Source: Symsagittifera roscoffensis (taxonomy: Eukaryota > Xenacoelomorpha > Acoela > Convolutidae). From it: DNA of 54,621 nucleotides. Position 1 is the first letter of the stretch. Each line of letters starts with the position of its first letter. The translations under genes and the position numbers were made by a program. Below the pieces are notes generated by a model. That model saw only the letters and a list, made by a program, of their open reading frames with translations, did not search any database and was not told where the DNA came from. Location: positions 18,367,018 through 18,421,638 of the forward strand of contig NC_087067.1 of NCBI RefSeq assembly GCF_963678635.1, in the 5' to 3' direction. Shown here one piece after another: positions 1 to 10,615 of the stretch.

Positions 1-89
1 TCATCTGAACTGCCAAAACTTACTAATAATGGAGGCCGCAATTAGTCTGGTTGGCTAAGGAGACTAAAATATCTTAAAATTTTTTTCTT

Positions 90-171
90 TGACAGGAGTG
101 AGATTCGAACCCACGCATCCGAGGATACTGCGACCTGAACGCAGCGCCTTAGACCACTCAGCCATCCTGCA
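90..171 (-). tRNA. tRNA-Leu(CAG), slightly degenerate
   Basis: Anticodon loop TTCAGGT on a TGCG/CGCA stem. The 5' base is T, which cannot pair with C72, and the T stem has one G-U pair. Otherwise the fold is complete. An A-run about 10 bp to the left gives a Pol III T-tract on the transcribed strand. Confidence 0.7.
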
Positions 172-329
172 GTTTCTGCAATCTTTCAAAAACTTTAAGT
201 AATTTTCAGTCCAGAGATTAGTTTTGTTTATTTTGCTTTTTGCAAAAATTTTTGGGACTTAGAATTGCTAATACTTGCAATCAGTGTGGTTGGCTAGGGG
301 GACTCAATTCTCAAAAAAAACCCTTTCAT

Positions 330-375
330 TGACAGGAGCGGGCTTAGAACGCACGAATCCAAAAATGCTCTAATT
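330..375 (-). pseudogene. tRNA-Leu 3'-half remnant
   Basis: Only the 3' acceptor strand, T arm and part of the variable arm remain (plus-strand gacaggagcgggcttagaac). The anticodon and D arms are gone and the B box is altered. This same truncated form is propagated to eight further positions listed under the array. Confidence 0.8.
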
Positions 376-510
376 TTTTCAAATAATTTTCAATGCGGAG
401 ATTTTTTGTTTATTCTTTAAATTACAGAATCTTTTATTCCTTTGAATTTGCAATAGTTGCAACTAGTGTGGTTGATTAGGGAAACTAAAATATCTTGAGA
501 TTTATTTCTT

Positions 511-592
511 TGACAGAAGTGGGATTCGAACCCACGCATCCGAAGATACTGCGACCTGAACGCAGCGCCTTAGACCACTCGGCCATCCTGCC
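511..592 (-). tRNA. tRNA-Leu(CAG)
   Basis: 82 nt. Acceptor GGCAGGA pairs with TTCTGTC (two G-U pairs). The D arm has AGTGGTCTAA and the anticodon stem TGCG/CGCA encloses TTCAGGT, anticodon CAG. A long variable arm follows, with T arm GTGGG-TTCGAAT-CCCAC and discriminator A. No intron and no encoded CCA. It decodes CUG. Confidence 0.92.
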
Positions 593-727
593 GTTATTCG
601 AATCTTTCAAAAACTTTAAGTAATTTTCAATCCAGAGATTAGTTTTGTTTATTCAGCTTGTTGCGAAAATTTTTGGGACTTTGAATTGCTAATACATGCT
701 AATCCATTCTCAAAAAATCTCATTCTT

Positions 728-809
728 TGACAGGAGTGGGATTCGAACCCACGCATCCGAAGATACTGCGGCCTTAACGCAGCGCCTTAGACCACTCGGC
801 CATCCTGCC
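728..809 (-). tRNA. tRNA-Leu(AAG)
   Basis: Same body as the CAG gene at 511 but the loop is TTAAGGC, anticodon AAG (inosine at 34 would read CUU, CUC and CUA). All stems pair. An A6 run about 12-17 bp to the left supplies a strong Pol III terminator (T6) on the transcribed strand, so this is one of the best functional candidates. Confidence 0.93.
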
Positions 810-966
810 TATAAGGCTCTTTCTTTAAAATTTCAACTACTTTTCAACCCGGAGATCATTTTTGTTTCTTCTGCATTTTGCAAGCGTTGCTGGTCATCTG
901 AACTGCCAAAACTTACTATTAATGTGATTGTTTCTGGAGGCTATAATCGCAGAAAAATTTTTTCTC

Positions 967-1048
967 TGACAGATGTGGGATTCGAACCCATTAATCTGAG
1001 GATATTGCTCCCTGAACGCAGCGGCTCAGACCACTCGAACATGCTGCT
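967..1048 (-). pseudogene. tRNA-Leu-like pseudogene, 'gacagatg' class
   Basis: Leu-like with CAG in the loop, but the anticodon stem (TGCG/AGCA), D stem (TTC/GCC) and three acceptor pairs are broken. The B box GGTTCGAATCC is unchanged. Type copy of a class found about 15 times in the array. Confidence 0.8.
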
Positions 1049-1202
1049 TTCAAATTTTACGCTTTAGTTTTTCAATTAATTTTCAATCCAGTGAATTTTT
1101 TTTGTACTGCATGTTCCAAAATCTTCTAGTCCTTTGAATTGCCAATAGCCGCAATTAGTCTGGTTGGCTAGGGAGACTAAAATATCTTTAGATTTTTTTC
1201 TT

Positions 1203-1284
1203 TGACAGAAGTGGGATTCGAACCCACGCATCCGAAGATACTGCGACCTGAACGCAGCGCCTTAGACCACTCGGCCATCCTGCC
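1203..1284 (-). tRNA. tRNA-Leu(CAG)
   Basis: Body matches the 511 copy by eye. Anticodon CAG, all stems paired. Confidence 0.92.
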
Positions 1285-1419
1285 GTTATTCGAATCTTTC
1301 AAAAACTTTAAGTAATTTTCAATCCAGAGATTAGTTTTGTTTATTCAGCTTGTTGCGAAAATTTTTGGGACTTTGAATTGCTAATACATGCTAATCCATT
1401 CTCAAAAAATCTCTTTCTT

Positions 1420-1501
1420 TGACAGGAGTGGGATTCGAACCCACGCATCCGAAGATACTGCGGCCTTAACGCAGCGCCTTAGACCACTCGGCCATCCTGC
1501 C
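1420..1501 (-). tRNA. tRNA-Leu(AAG)
   Basis: Body matches 728. An A6 run to the left acts as terminator on the transcribed strand. Confidence 0.93.
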
Positions 1502-1658
1502 TATAAGGCTCTTTCTTTAAAATTTCAACTACTTTTCAACCCGGAGATCATTTTTGTTTCTTCTGCATTTTGCAAGCGTTGCTGGTCATCTGAACTGCCA
1601 AAACTTACTATTAATGTGATTGGCTCTGGAAGCTATAATCTCAGAAAAAATTTTTCTA

Positions 1659-1740
1659 TGACAGATGTGGGATTCGAACCCATTAATCTGAGGATATTGC
1701 TCCCTGAACCCAGCGGCTTAGACCACTCGAACATGCTGCT
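1659..1740 (-). pseudogene. tRNA-Leu-like pseudogene, 'gacagatg' class
   Basis: Second subtype of the 967 class. The loop reads TTCAGGG flanked by unpaired stems, while the T loop is intact. Confidence 0.8.
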
Positions 1741-1894
1741 GTCATATTTTACGCGTAAATTTTTCTATTAATTTTCAATCCAGTGATTTTTTTTTGTTCT
1801 GCATGTTCCAAAATCTTCTAGTCTTTTGAATTGCCAATAGCCGCAATTAGTTTGGTTGGCTAGGGAGACTAAAATATCTTGAAATTTTTTTCTT

Positions 1895-1976
1895 TGACAG
1901 GAGTGAGATTCGAACCCACGCATCCGAGGATACTGCGACCTGAACGCAGCGCATTAGACCACTCAGCCATCCTGCA
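1895..1976 (-). tRNA. tRNA-Leu(CAG), degenerate D stem
   Basis: 1805-bp copy of the gene at 90, with an extra change that breaks one D-stem pair (plus-strand gcgcattag). Probably weak or non-functional. Confidence 0.55.
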
Positions 1977-2315
1977 GTTTCTGCAATCTTTCAAAAACTT
2001 TAAGTAATTTTCAGTCCAGAGATTAGTTTTGTTTATTTTGCTTTTTGCAAAAATTTTTGGGACTTAGAATTGCTAATACTTGCAATCAGTGTGGTTGGCT
2101 AGGGGGACTCAATTCTCAAAAAAAACCCTTTCATTGACAGGAGCGGGCTTAGAACGCACGAATCCAAAAATGCTCTAATTTTTTCAAATAATTTTCAATG
2201 CGGAGATTTTTTGTTTATTCTTTAAATTACAGAATCTTTTATTCCTTTGAATTTGCAATAGTTGCAACTAGTGTGGTTGATTAGGGAAACTAAAATATCT
2301 TGAGATTTATTTCTT

Positions 2316-2397
2316 TGACAGAAGTGGGATTCGAACCCACGCATCCGAAGATACTGCGACCTGAACGCAGCGCCTTAGACCACTCGGCCATCCTGCC
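2316..2397 (-). tRNA. tRNA-Leu(CAG)
   Basis: 1805-bp copy of the 511 gene with all stems intact. Confidence 0.92.
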
Positions 2398-2532
2398 GTT
2401 ATTCGAATCTTTCAAAAACTTTAAGTAATTTTCAATCCAGAGATTAGTTTTGTTTATTCAGCTTGTTGCGAAAATTTTTGGGACTTTGAATTGCTAATAC
2501 ATGCTAATCCATTCTCAAAAAATCTCATTCTT

Positions 2533-2614
2533 TGACAGGAGTGGGATTCGAACCCACGCATCCGAAGATACTGCGGCCTTAACGCAGCGCCTTAGACCAC
2601 TCGGCCATCCTGCC
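2533..2614 (-). tRNA. tRNA-Leu(AAG)
   Basis: 1805-bp copy of the 728 gene; terminator run retained. Confidence 0.93.
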
Positions 2615-2771
2615 TATAAGGCTCTTTCTTTAAAATTTCAACTACTTTTCAACCCGGAGATCATTTTTGTTTCTTCTGCATTTTGCAAGCGTTGCTGGTC
2701 ATCTGAACTGCCAAAACTTACTATTAATGTGATTGTTTCTGGAGGCTATAATCGCAGAAAAATTTTTTCTC

Positions 2772-2853
2772 TGACAGATGTGGGATTCGAACCCATTAAT
2801 CTGAGGATATTGCTCCCTGAACGCAGCGGCTCAGACCACTCGAACATGCTGCT
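2772..2853 (-). pseudogene. tRNA-Leu-like pseudogene, 'gacagatg' class
   Basis: 1805-bp copy of 967..1048. Confidence 0.8.
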
Positions 2854-3007
2854 TTCAAATTTTACGCTTTAGTTTTTCAATTAATTTTCAATCCAGTGAA
2901 TTTTTTTTGTACTGCATGTTCCAAAATCTTCTAGTCCTTTGAATTGCCAATAGCCGCAATTAGTCTGGTTGGCTAGGGAGACTAAAATATCTTTAGATTT
3001 TTTTCTT

Positions 3008-3089
3008 TGACAGAAGTGGGATTCGAACCCACGCATCCGAAGATACTGCGACCTGAACGCAGCGCCTTAGACCACTCGGCCATCCTGCC
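3008..3089 (-). tRNA. tRNA-Leu(CAG)
   Basis: 1805-bp copy of the 1203 gene. Confidence 0.92.
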
Positions 3090-3224
3090 GTTATTCGAAT
3101 CTTTCAAAAACTTTAAGTAATTTTCAATCCAGAGATTAGTTTTGTTTATTCAGCTTGTTGCGAAAATTTTTGGGACTTTGAATTGCTAATACATGCTAAT
3201 CCATTCTCAAAAAATCTCTTTCTT

Positions 3225-3306
3225 TGACAGGAGTGGGATTCGAACCCACGCATCCGAAGATACTGCGGCCTTAACGCAGCGCCTTAGACCACTCGGCCAT
3301 CCTGCC
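3225..3306 (-). tRNA. tRNA-Leu(AAG)
   Basis: 1805-bp copy of the 1420 gene. Confidence 0.93.
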
Positions 3307-3463
3307 TATAAGGCTCTTTCTTTAAAATTTCAACTACTTTTCAACCCGGAGATCATTTTTGTTTCTTCTGCATTTTGCAAGCGTTGCTGGTCATCTGAAC
3401 TGCCAAAACTTACTATTAATGTGATTGGCTCTGGAAGCTATAATCTCAGAAAAAATTTTTCTA

Positions 3464-3545
3464 TGACAGATGTGGGATTCGAACCCATTAATCTGAGGAT
3501 ATTGCTCCCTGAACCCAGCGGCTTAGACCACTCGAACATGCTGCT
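3464..3545 (-). pseudogene. tRNA-Leu-like pseudogene, 'gacagatg' class
   Basis: 1805-bp copy of 1659..1740. Confidence 0.8.
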
Positions 3546-3700
3546 GTCATATTTTACGCGTAAATTTTTCTATTAATTTTCAATCCAGTGATTTTTTTTT
3601 TGTTCTGCATGTTCCAAAATCTTCTAGTCTTTTGAATTGCCAATAGCCGCAATTAGTTTGGTTGGCTAGGGAGACTAAAATATCTTGAAATTTTTTTCTT

Positions 3701-3782
3701 TGACAGGAGTGAGATTCGAACCCACGCATCCGAGGATACTGCGACCTGAACGCAGCGCCTTAGACCACTCAGCCATCCTGCA
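3701..3782 (-). tRNA. tRNA-Leu(CAG), slightly degenerate
   Basis: Third copy of the gene at 90. The unpaired position 1-72 is kept but the D stem is intact. Confidence 0.68.
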
Positions 3783-4122
3783 GTTTCTGCAATCTTTCAA
3801 AAACTTTAAGTAATTTTCAGTCCAGAGATTAGTTTTGTTTATTTTGCTTTTTGCAAAAATTTTTGGGACTTAGAATTGCTAATACTTGCAATCAGTGTGG
3901 TTGGCTAGGGGGACTCAATTCTCAAAAAAAAACCCTTTCATTGACAGGAGCGGGCTTAGAACGCACGAATCCAAAAATGCTCTAATTTTTTCAATTAATT
4001 TTCAATGCGGAGATTTTTTGTTTATTCTTTAAATTACAGAATCTTTTATTCCTTTGAATTTGCAATAGTTGCAACTAGTGTGGTTGATTAGGGAAACAAA
4101 AATATCATAAAAATTTTGTCTT

Positions 4123-4204
4123 TGACAGGAGTGGGATTCGAACCCACGCATCCGAAGATACTGCGGCCTAAACGCAGCGCCTTAGACCACTCGGCCATCC
4201 TGCC
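4123..4204 (-). tRNA. tRNA-Leu(UAG)
   Basis: Loop TTTAGGC, anticodon UAG, on a perfect TGCG/CGCA stem. Acceptor and T stems pair. An A5 run lies about 10-15 bp to the left as terminator. First UAG gene reading from the left; it replaces the CAG/AAG types of the 1805-bp repeat. Confidence 0.93.
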
Positions 4205-4361
4205 TATAAGGCTCTTTCTTTAAAATTTCAACTAGTTTTCAATCCAGAGATCATTTTTGTTTCTTCTGCATTTTCCAAGCGTTGCTGGTCATCTGAACTG
4301 CCAAAACTTACTATTCATGTGATTGGCTCTGGAGGCTATAATCTCAGAAAATCTTTTTATC

Positions 4362-4443
4362 TGAGAGATGTGCGATTCGAACCCATTAATCTGAGGATAA
4401 TGCTCCCTGAACGCAGCGGCTTAGACCACTCGAACATGCTGCT
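4362..4443 (-). pseudogene. tRNA-Leu-like pseudogene
   Basis: 'gacagatg' class with additional changes (gagagatgtgcg on the plus strand), so the T stem is also disrupted. Confidence 0.8.
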
Positions 4444-4596
4444 TTCAAATTTTACGCTTAAATTTTTCAGTAAATTTTCAATCCAGTGAATTTTTTTGTT
4501 CTGCATGCTCCAAAATCTTCTAGTCCTTTGAATTGCCAATAGCCGCAATTAGTCTGGTTGGCTAGGAAGACTAAAATATCTTAAAATTTTTTTCTT

Positions 4597-4678
4597 TGAC
4601 AGGAGTGGGATTCGAACCGACGCATCCGAAGATACTGCGATCTGAAAGCAGTGTCTTAGACCACTCGGCCATCATGAC
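4597..4678 (-). pseudogene. tRNA-Leu(CAG) pseudogene
   Basis: The anticodon stem is TGCT/CGCA, the T stem has a mismatch (cgaaccgacg) and the acceptor 5' strand is altered (atcatgac). Confidence 0.75.
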
Positions 4679-5018
4679 GTTAATGGAATCTTTCAAAAAC
4701 TTTAAGTAGTTTTCAGTCCAGAGATTAGTTTTGTTTATTTTGCTTGTTGCAAAAATTTTTGGGACTTAGAATTGCTAATACTTGCAATCAGTGTGGTTGG
4801 CTAGGGGGACTCAATCCTCATAAAAAAACCCTTTCATTGACAGGAGCGGGCTTAGAACGCACGAATCCAAAAATGCTCTAATTTTTTCAATTAATTTTCA
4901 ATGCGGAGATTTTTTGTTTATTCTTTAAATTACAGAATCTTTTATTCCTTTGAATTTGCAATAGTTGCAACTAGTGTGGTTGATTAGGGAAACAAAAATA
5001 TCATAAAAATTTTGTCTT

Positions 5019-5100
5019 TGACAGGAGTGGGATTCGAACCCACGCATCCGAAGATACTGCGGCCTAAACGCAGCGCCTTAGACCACTCGGCCATCCTGCC
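5019..5100 (-). tRNA. tRNA-Leu(UAG)
   Basis: 896-bp copy of the 4123 gene; intact. Confidence 0.93.
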
Positions 5101-5257
5101 TATAAGGCTCTTTCTTTAAAATTTCAACTAGTTTTCAATCCAGAGATCATTTTTGTTTCTTCTGCATTTTGCAAGCGTTGCTGGTCATCTGAACTGCCAA
5201 AACTTACTATTCATGTGATTGGCTCTGGAGGCTATAATCTCAGAAAATCTTTTTATC

Positions 5258-5339
5258 TGAGAGATGTGCGATTCGAACCCATTAATCTGAGGATAATGCT
5301 CCCTGAACGCAGCGGCTTAGACCACTCGAACATGCTGCT
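5258..5339 (-). pseudogene. tRNA-Leu-like pseudogene
   Basis: 896-bp copy of 4362..4443. Confidence 0.8.
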
Positions 5340-5492
5340 TTCAAATTTTACGCTTAAATTTTTCAGTAAATTTTCAATCCAGTGAATTTTTTTGTTCTGC
5401 ATGCTCCAAAATCTTCTAGTCCTTTGAATTGCCAATAGCCGCAATTAGTCTGGTTGGCTAGGAAGACTAAAATATCTTAAAATTTCTTTCTT

Positions 5493-5574
5493 TGACAGGA
5501 GTGGGATTCGAACTGACGCATCCGAAGATACTGCGATCTGAAAGCAGTGTCTTAGACCACTCGGCCATCATGAC
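5493..5574 (-). pseudogene. tRNA-Leu(CAG) pseudogene
   Basis: 896-bp copy of 4597..4678 with a further T-stem change (cgaactgacg). Confidence 0.75.
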
Positions 5575-5914
5575 GTTAATGGAATCTTTCAAAAACTTTA
5601 AGTAGTTTTCAGTCCAGAGATTAGTTTTGTTTATTTTGCTTGTTGCAAAAATTTTTGGGACTTAGAATTGCTAATACTTGCAATCAGTGTGGTTGGCTAG
5701 GGGGACTCAATCCTCATAAAAAAACCCTTTCATTGACAGGAGCGGGCTTAGAACCCACGAATCCAAAAATGCTCTAATTTTTTTGATTAATTTTCAATCC
5801 GGAGATTTTTTGTTTATTCTTTAAATTACAAAACCTTTTATTCCTTTGATTTTGCAATAGTTGCAACTAGTGTGGTTGATTAGGGAAACAAAAATATCAT
5901 AAAAGTTTTGTCTT

Positions 5915-5996
5915 TGACAGGAGTGGGATTCAAACCCACGCATCCGAAGATACTGCGGCCTAAACGCAGCGCCTTAGACCACTCGGCCATCCTGCC
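5915..5996 (-). tRNA. tRNA-Leu(UAG), T-loop variant
   Basis: Cloverleaf intact, but the T loop is TTTGAAT instead of TTCGAAT. This hits invariant C56 and the B box, so transcription and folding are doubtful. Confidence 0.6.
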
Positions 5997-6153
5997 TATA
6001 AGGCTCTTTCTTTAAAATTTCAACTAGTTTTCAATCCAGAGATCATTTTTGTTTCTTCTGCATTTTGCAAGCGTTGTTGGTCATCTGAACTGCCAAAACT
6101 TACTATTCATGTGATTGGCTCTGGAGGCTATAATCTCAGAAAATCTGTTTCTC

Positions 6154-6235
6154 TGACAGATGTGGGATTCAAACCCATTAATCTGAAGATATTGCTCCCT
6201 GAACGCAGCGGCTTAGACCACTCGAACATGCTGCT
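6154..6235 (-). pseudogene. tRNA-Leu-like pseudogene, 'gacagatg' class
   Basis: Carries the same C56 change as its neighbour at 5915 (gattcaaaccc), which suggests local conversion between unlike units. Confidence 0.75.
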
Positions 6236-6387
6236 TTGAAAATTTACGCTTAAATTTTTCAATTAATTTTCAATCCAGTGAATGTTTTTTTGTTCTGCAT
6301 GTTCACAAATCTTTTAGTCCTTTGAATTGCCAATAGTCGCCATTAGTTTGGTTGGCTAGGGAGACTAAAATATCAGCAATTTTTTTT

Positions 6388-6469
6388 TGACAGGAGTGGG
6401 ATTCGAAACTACGCAACCGAAGATACTGCCACCTGAATGCAACGCCTTAGACCACTCGGCCATCCTGCC
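6388..6469 (-). pseudogene. tRNA-Leu(CAG) pseudogene
   Basis: T stem disrupted (cgaaactacg). Anticodon stem reads TGCA on one side and GGCA on the other. Confidence 0.7.
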
Positions 6470-6626
6470 CATTCTGCAATCTTTCAAAAACTTTAAGTAG
6501 TTTGCAATCCAGAGATTAGTTTTGTTTAATCTGCTTGTTGCAAAAATTTTGGGACTTTGAATTGCCAATACATGCAATCAGTGTGGTTCGCTAGGGGTTA
6601 CTCCATTCTCAAAAAATCCCTTTTTT

Positions 6627-6708
6627 TGACAGGAGTGGGATTCGAACCCACGCATCCGAAGATACTGCGGCCTAAACGCAGCGCCTTAGACCACTCGGCC
6701 ATCCTGCC
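6627..6708 (-). tRNA. tRNA-Leu(UAG)
   Basis: Intact cloverleaf with anticodon UAG. The spacer to the left contains an A6 run about 10 bp away (terminator). Confidence 0.93.
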
Positions 6709-7042
6709 GTTAATTGAATCTTTCAAAAACTTTAAGTAGTTTGCAATCCAGAGATTAGTTTTGTTTATTCTGCTTGTTGCAAAAATTTTTGGGACTTCGA
6801 ATTGCTAATACTTGCAATCAGTGTGGTTGGCTAGGGGGACTCAATTCTCAAAAAACGTTTTCTTTGACAGAAGCGGGCTTAGAACCCACGAATCCAAAAA
6901 TGCTTTTATTTTTTATTAATTTTTAATCCGGAGAATTTTTGTTTATTCTGCAAATTGCAAAATCTTTTATTCTTTTGAATTGGCAATAATTGCAAATAGT
7001 GTGGTTGATTAGGGAAACAAAATTATCATAAAATTCTGTCTT

Positions 7043-7124
7043 TGACAGGAGTGGGATTCGAACCCATGCATCCGAAGATATTGCTGCCTAAACGCAGCGC
7101 CTTAGACCACTCGGCCATCATGCC
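7043..7124 (-). tRNA. tRNA-Leu(UAG), degenerate
   Basis: Anticodon UAG, but one anticodon-stem pair is lost (TGCG/AGCA), one acceptor pair is lost (atcatgcc) and one T-stem pair is altered. Confidence 0.5.
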
Positions 7125-7281
7125 TATAAGCCTCTTCCTTTAAAATTTCAACTACTTTCCAATCCAGAGATCATTTTTGTTTCTTCTTCATTTTGCCAGC
7201 ATTGCTGGTCATCTGAACTGCCATAACTTACAATTAGTGTGATTGGCTCTGGAGGCTATAATCTCAGAAAATCTTTTTCTC

Positions 7282-7363
7282 TGACAGATGTGGGATTCGA
7301 ACCCAATAATCTGAAGATATTGCTCCCTGAACGCAGCGGATTAGACCACTCGAACATGCTGCT
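7282..7363 (-). pseudogene. tRNA-Leu-like pseudogene, 'gacagatg' class
   Basis: Same broken stems as 967..1048, with a T-stem variant (cccaataatc). Confidence 0.75.
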
Positions 7364-7517
7364 TTCACATTTTAAGCTTAAATTTTTTAATTAATTTTCA
7401 ATCCAGTGAAATTTTTTTGTTCTGCATGTTCCAAAATCTTTTAGTCCTTTGAATTGCCAATAGTCTCCATTAGTGTGGTTGGCTAGGGAGACTAAAATAT
7501 CAGAAAATTTTTTACTT

Positions 7518-7599
7518 TGACAGGATTGGGCTTCGAACTCACGCATACGAAGATATTGCGACCTGAACGCAGCGCCTTAGACCACTCGGCCATCCTGCC
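7518..7599 (-). tRNA. tRNA-Leu(CAG), degenerate
   Basis: The anticodon arm is perfect but two T-stem pairs are lost (attgggcttcgaactcac), so this is probably a pseudogene. Confidence 0.5.
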
Positions 7600-7756
7600 T
7601 ATAAGGCTTTTTCTTTAAATTTTCAACTACTTTTCAATCCAGAGATCATGTTTGTTTTTTCTGCATTTTGCCAGCGTTGCTGGTCATCTGAACTGCCAAA
7701 ACTTACAGTTAGTGTGATTGGCTCTGGAGGCTATAATCTCAGAAAATCTTTTTTTT

Positions 7757-7838
7757 TGACAGATGCGGGATTCGCACCTTTTAATCTGAAGATATTGCAC
7801 ACTGATTGCAGCGGCTTAGACCACTCGAACTTGCTGCT
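7757..7838 (-). pseudogene. tRNA-Leu-like pseudogene
   Basis: 'gacagatg' class with a mutated T loop (attcgcacct), so the B box is also lost. Confidence 0.75.
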
Positions 7839-7992
7839 TTCACATTTTACGCTTAAATTTTTGAATTAATTTTCAATCCAGTGAAATTTTTTTGTTCTGC
7901 ATGTTCCAAAATCTTTTAGTCCTTTGAATTGCCAATAGTCTCCATTAGTGTGGTTGGCTAGGGAGACTAAAATATCAGAAAAATTTTTATTT

Positions 7993-8074
7993 TAACAGGA
8001 TTGGGATTCGAACTCACGCATACGAAGATATTGCGAAGTGAACAGAGCGCCTTAGACCACTCAGCCATCCTGCA
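7993..8074 (-). pseudogene. tRNA-Leu pseudogene with Val-type CAC anticodon
   Basis: The loop reads TTCACTT, so the triplet is CAC (valine) in a leucine body. Anticodon stem broken and C72 changed (taacagg). Confidence 0.7.
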
Positions 8075-8393
8075 GTTTCTGCAATCTTTCAAAAACTTTA
8101 AGTAATTTTCAGTCTAGAGATTAGTTTTGTTTATTCTGCTTGTTGCAAAAAATTTTGGGACTTTGAATTGCTAATACTTGCAATCAGTGTGGTTGGCTAG
8201 GAGGACTCAATTCTCAAAAAAAAACCTTAGAACCCACGAATCCAAAAATGCTCTAATTTTTTTAATTAATTTTCAATCCGGAGATTTTTTGTTTATTCTT
8301 TAAACTGCAAAATCTTTTATTCCTTTGAATTGGCAATATTTGCAACTAGTCTGGTTGATTAGGGAAACAAAAATATCATAAAATTTTTGTCTT

Positions 8394-8475
8394 TGACAGG
8401 AGTGCGATTCGAACCCACGCATCCGAAGATACTGCGACCTAAACGCAGCGCCTTAGACCACTCGGCCATCCTGCC
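8394..8475 (-). tRNA. tRNA-Leu(UAG)
   Basis: Loop TTTAGGT on a perfect TGCG/CGCA stem. One G-G mismatch in the T stem (gtgcgattcgaacccac). Confidence 0.68.
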
Positions 8476-8631
8476 TATAAGTCTCTTTCTTTAAAATTTC
8501 AACTTCTTTTCAATCCAGAGATTATTTTTGTTTCTTCTGCATTTTGCCAGCGTTGCTGGTCATCTGAACTGCCAAATCTTACAATTAGTGTGATTGGCTC
8601 TGGAAACTATAATCTCAGAAAATCTTTTTTT

Positions 8632-10375
8632 TGACAGATGTGGGATTCGCACCTTTTAATCTGAAGATTTTGCTCCCTGATCGCAGCGGCTTAGACCACT
8701 CGAACATGCTGCTTTCGAGTTTTTAGCTTGAAATTGTCAATTAATTTTCAATGCAGAGATTTTTTGTTCTGCATGTTGCAATATCTTTTAGTCCTTTGAA
8801 TTGCCAGTACTCGCAATTAGCGTGGTTTGCTGGGGAGACTAAATTTTGAGAAAATATAATTCTTTAACAGGAGTGGGATTCGAACCCACGCATCCGAAGA
8901 TACTGCAGCCTGAACGAATTGGTTTTGACGACTCGCCCTGCTGCTTTTAGGTTTAATATTAAAATTTTGATTTAATTTTTAATCCAGGGACTTGTTTTGT
9001 TTGTTCTGCTTGTTGCAAAATCTTTTAGTCCTTTGAATTGCCAATAGTCGCTATTAGTGTGGTTGGCTAGGAAGACTAATATATTAGAAACCCTCTTTCT
9101 CCGACAGATGTGGGATTCGAACCCACTAATCTGAAGATATTGCTCCTTGAACGCAGCGGCTTAGACTACTCGAACATGCTGCTTTCATATTTTATGCTTA
9201 AAATTTTCAATTAATTTTCACTCCAGAGAATATTCTTGTTTGTTCCGCAAGTTGCAAAATCTTCTAGTCCTTTGAGTTGCAAATAGTCGCAATTGGTGTG
9301 GTTGGCTAAGGGGACTGAAATATTATAAAACCTCTTTCTCTGACAGATATGGGATTCGATACTTCGGCATGATCGCAGCTGCTTAGACTACTCGACCATG
9401 CTGCTTTTAAGTTTTCTCTTAAATATTTGAACTAATTTTCGATCCAGAGAATATTTTTGTTTGTTTTGCATGTTCCAAAATCTTCTAGTCCTTTGAATTG
9501 CAATAGTCGCCATTAGTGTGGTTGGCTAGGGAGTCTAAAATATCAGAAAACCTTCTTCTGTGACAGGAGGGTGATTCGAACCCACGCATCCGAAGATACG
9601 TTGACCTGAACGCAGCGCCTTAGACCACTCGGCCATCCTGCCTTTTCATTAGTCTTTCAAAATCTTTCAAAGTAATTTTCAATCCAGAGATTTTTTTGTT
9701 TATTCTGCTTATTGCAAACACTTCTGGGACTTTGAGTTGCTAATACTTGAAATTAGTGTGGTTGGTTAGGGGGACTTAATTCTTAAAAAACCTCTTTCTG
9801 ACAGTAGTTAGATCGATTCCGTAGATCCGAATCCGTAGATCCAGCGGCCTGAACGCAGCGGCTCAGACCAAGTCGGCCTTGCTGCTTTTATGGCTCAAGC
9901 TTTAATTTTTCAACTAATTTTCAATTATTTTTCAATCCGGAGAATGTTTTTGGTTATTCCGCTTTTTTTGTTTGTTCTGTTTGTTGCAAAATCTTTCAGT
10001 TCTTTGATTTATCAATAGTCGCTATTAGTGTGATTGGCTAGGGAGACTAAAATATTAGAAAACCTCTTTCTCCGACAGATGTGGGATTCGAACCCACTAA
10101 TCTGAAGATATTGCTCCTTAAACGCAGCGGCTTAGACTACTCGAACGTGCTGCTTTCATATTTAATGCTGAAAATTTTCAATTAATTTTCACTCCAGAGA
10201 ATGTTTTTTTTGTTCCGCAAGTTGCAAAATCTTCTAGTCCTTTGAATTGCCAATAGTCGCAATTGGTTTGGTTGGCTAAGGCGACTAAAGTATTATAAAA
10301 CCTCTTTCTCTGACAGATATGGGATTCGATACTTTGGCATGAACGCAGCTGCTTAGACCACTCGATCATCCTGCC
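8632..10375 (-). repeat. Block of eight tRNA-Leu pseudogenes, copy 1
   Basis: Units start at 8632 (T loop lost), 8865 (D arm replaced by gaattggttttgacg), 9102 ('gacagatg' class), 9341 (65-nt deletion form), 9561 (CAG, anticodon stem broken), 9799 (internal duplication of atccgtag), 10073 (UAA-like loop TTTAAGG) and 10311 (deletion form). No unit folds as a full tRNA-Leu. Confidence 0.75.
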
Positions 10376-10533
10376 TATAAGGCTTTTTCTTTAAAAATTT
10401 CAACTACTTTCCAATCCAGAGATCATTTTTGTTTCTTCTTCATTTTGCCAGCATTGCTGGTCATCTGAACTGCCATAACTTACAATTAGTGTGATTGGCT
10501 CTGGAGGCTATAATCTCAGAAAATCTTTTTCTC

Positions 10534-10615
10534 TGACAGATGTGGGATTCGAACCCATTAATCTGAAGATATTGCTCCCTGAACGCAGCGGCTTAGACCA
10601 CTCGAACATGCTGCT
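10534..10615 (-). pseudogene. tRNA-Leu-like pseudogene, 'gacagatg' class
   Basis: Canonical member of the class with B box intact and acceptor, D and anticodon stems broken. Confidence 0.78.

Larger units (their letters stand above)
1..4080. repeat. 1805-bp higher-order repeat, about 2.2 copies
   Basis: Eight successive units (Leu-CAG, remnant, CAG, AAG, pseudo, CAG, AAG, pseudo) starting at 90, 330, 511, 728, 967, 1203, 1420 and 1659 recur exactly 1805 bp later, at 1895 to 3464. A third partial copy begins near 3611. By eye the copies differ at only a few bases, such as one extra T near 3590 and one C/A change in the D arm of the 1895 copy. This points to very recent duplication or ongoing homogenisation. 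Confidence 0.93.
3900..6470. repeat. 896-bp higher-order repeat, about 2.9 copies
   Basis: A four-unit block (remnant, Leu-UAG, two pseudogenes) starts at 3942, 4123, 4362 and 4597. It repeats at 4838, 5019, 5258 and 5493 (+896 each), and again at 5734, 5915, 6154 and 6388. Its left edge replaces the third 1805-bp copy. Confidence 0.9.

Noticed and set aside
696-3576. Repeated open frames of 123-127 codons containing GIRTHASEDTAALTQRLRPL
   Set aside because: They are antisense read-through of tRNA-Leu genes and spacers, repeated only because the array repeats. The same motif arises wherever tRNA-Leu is read backwards.
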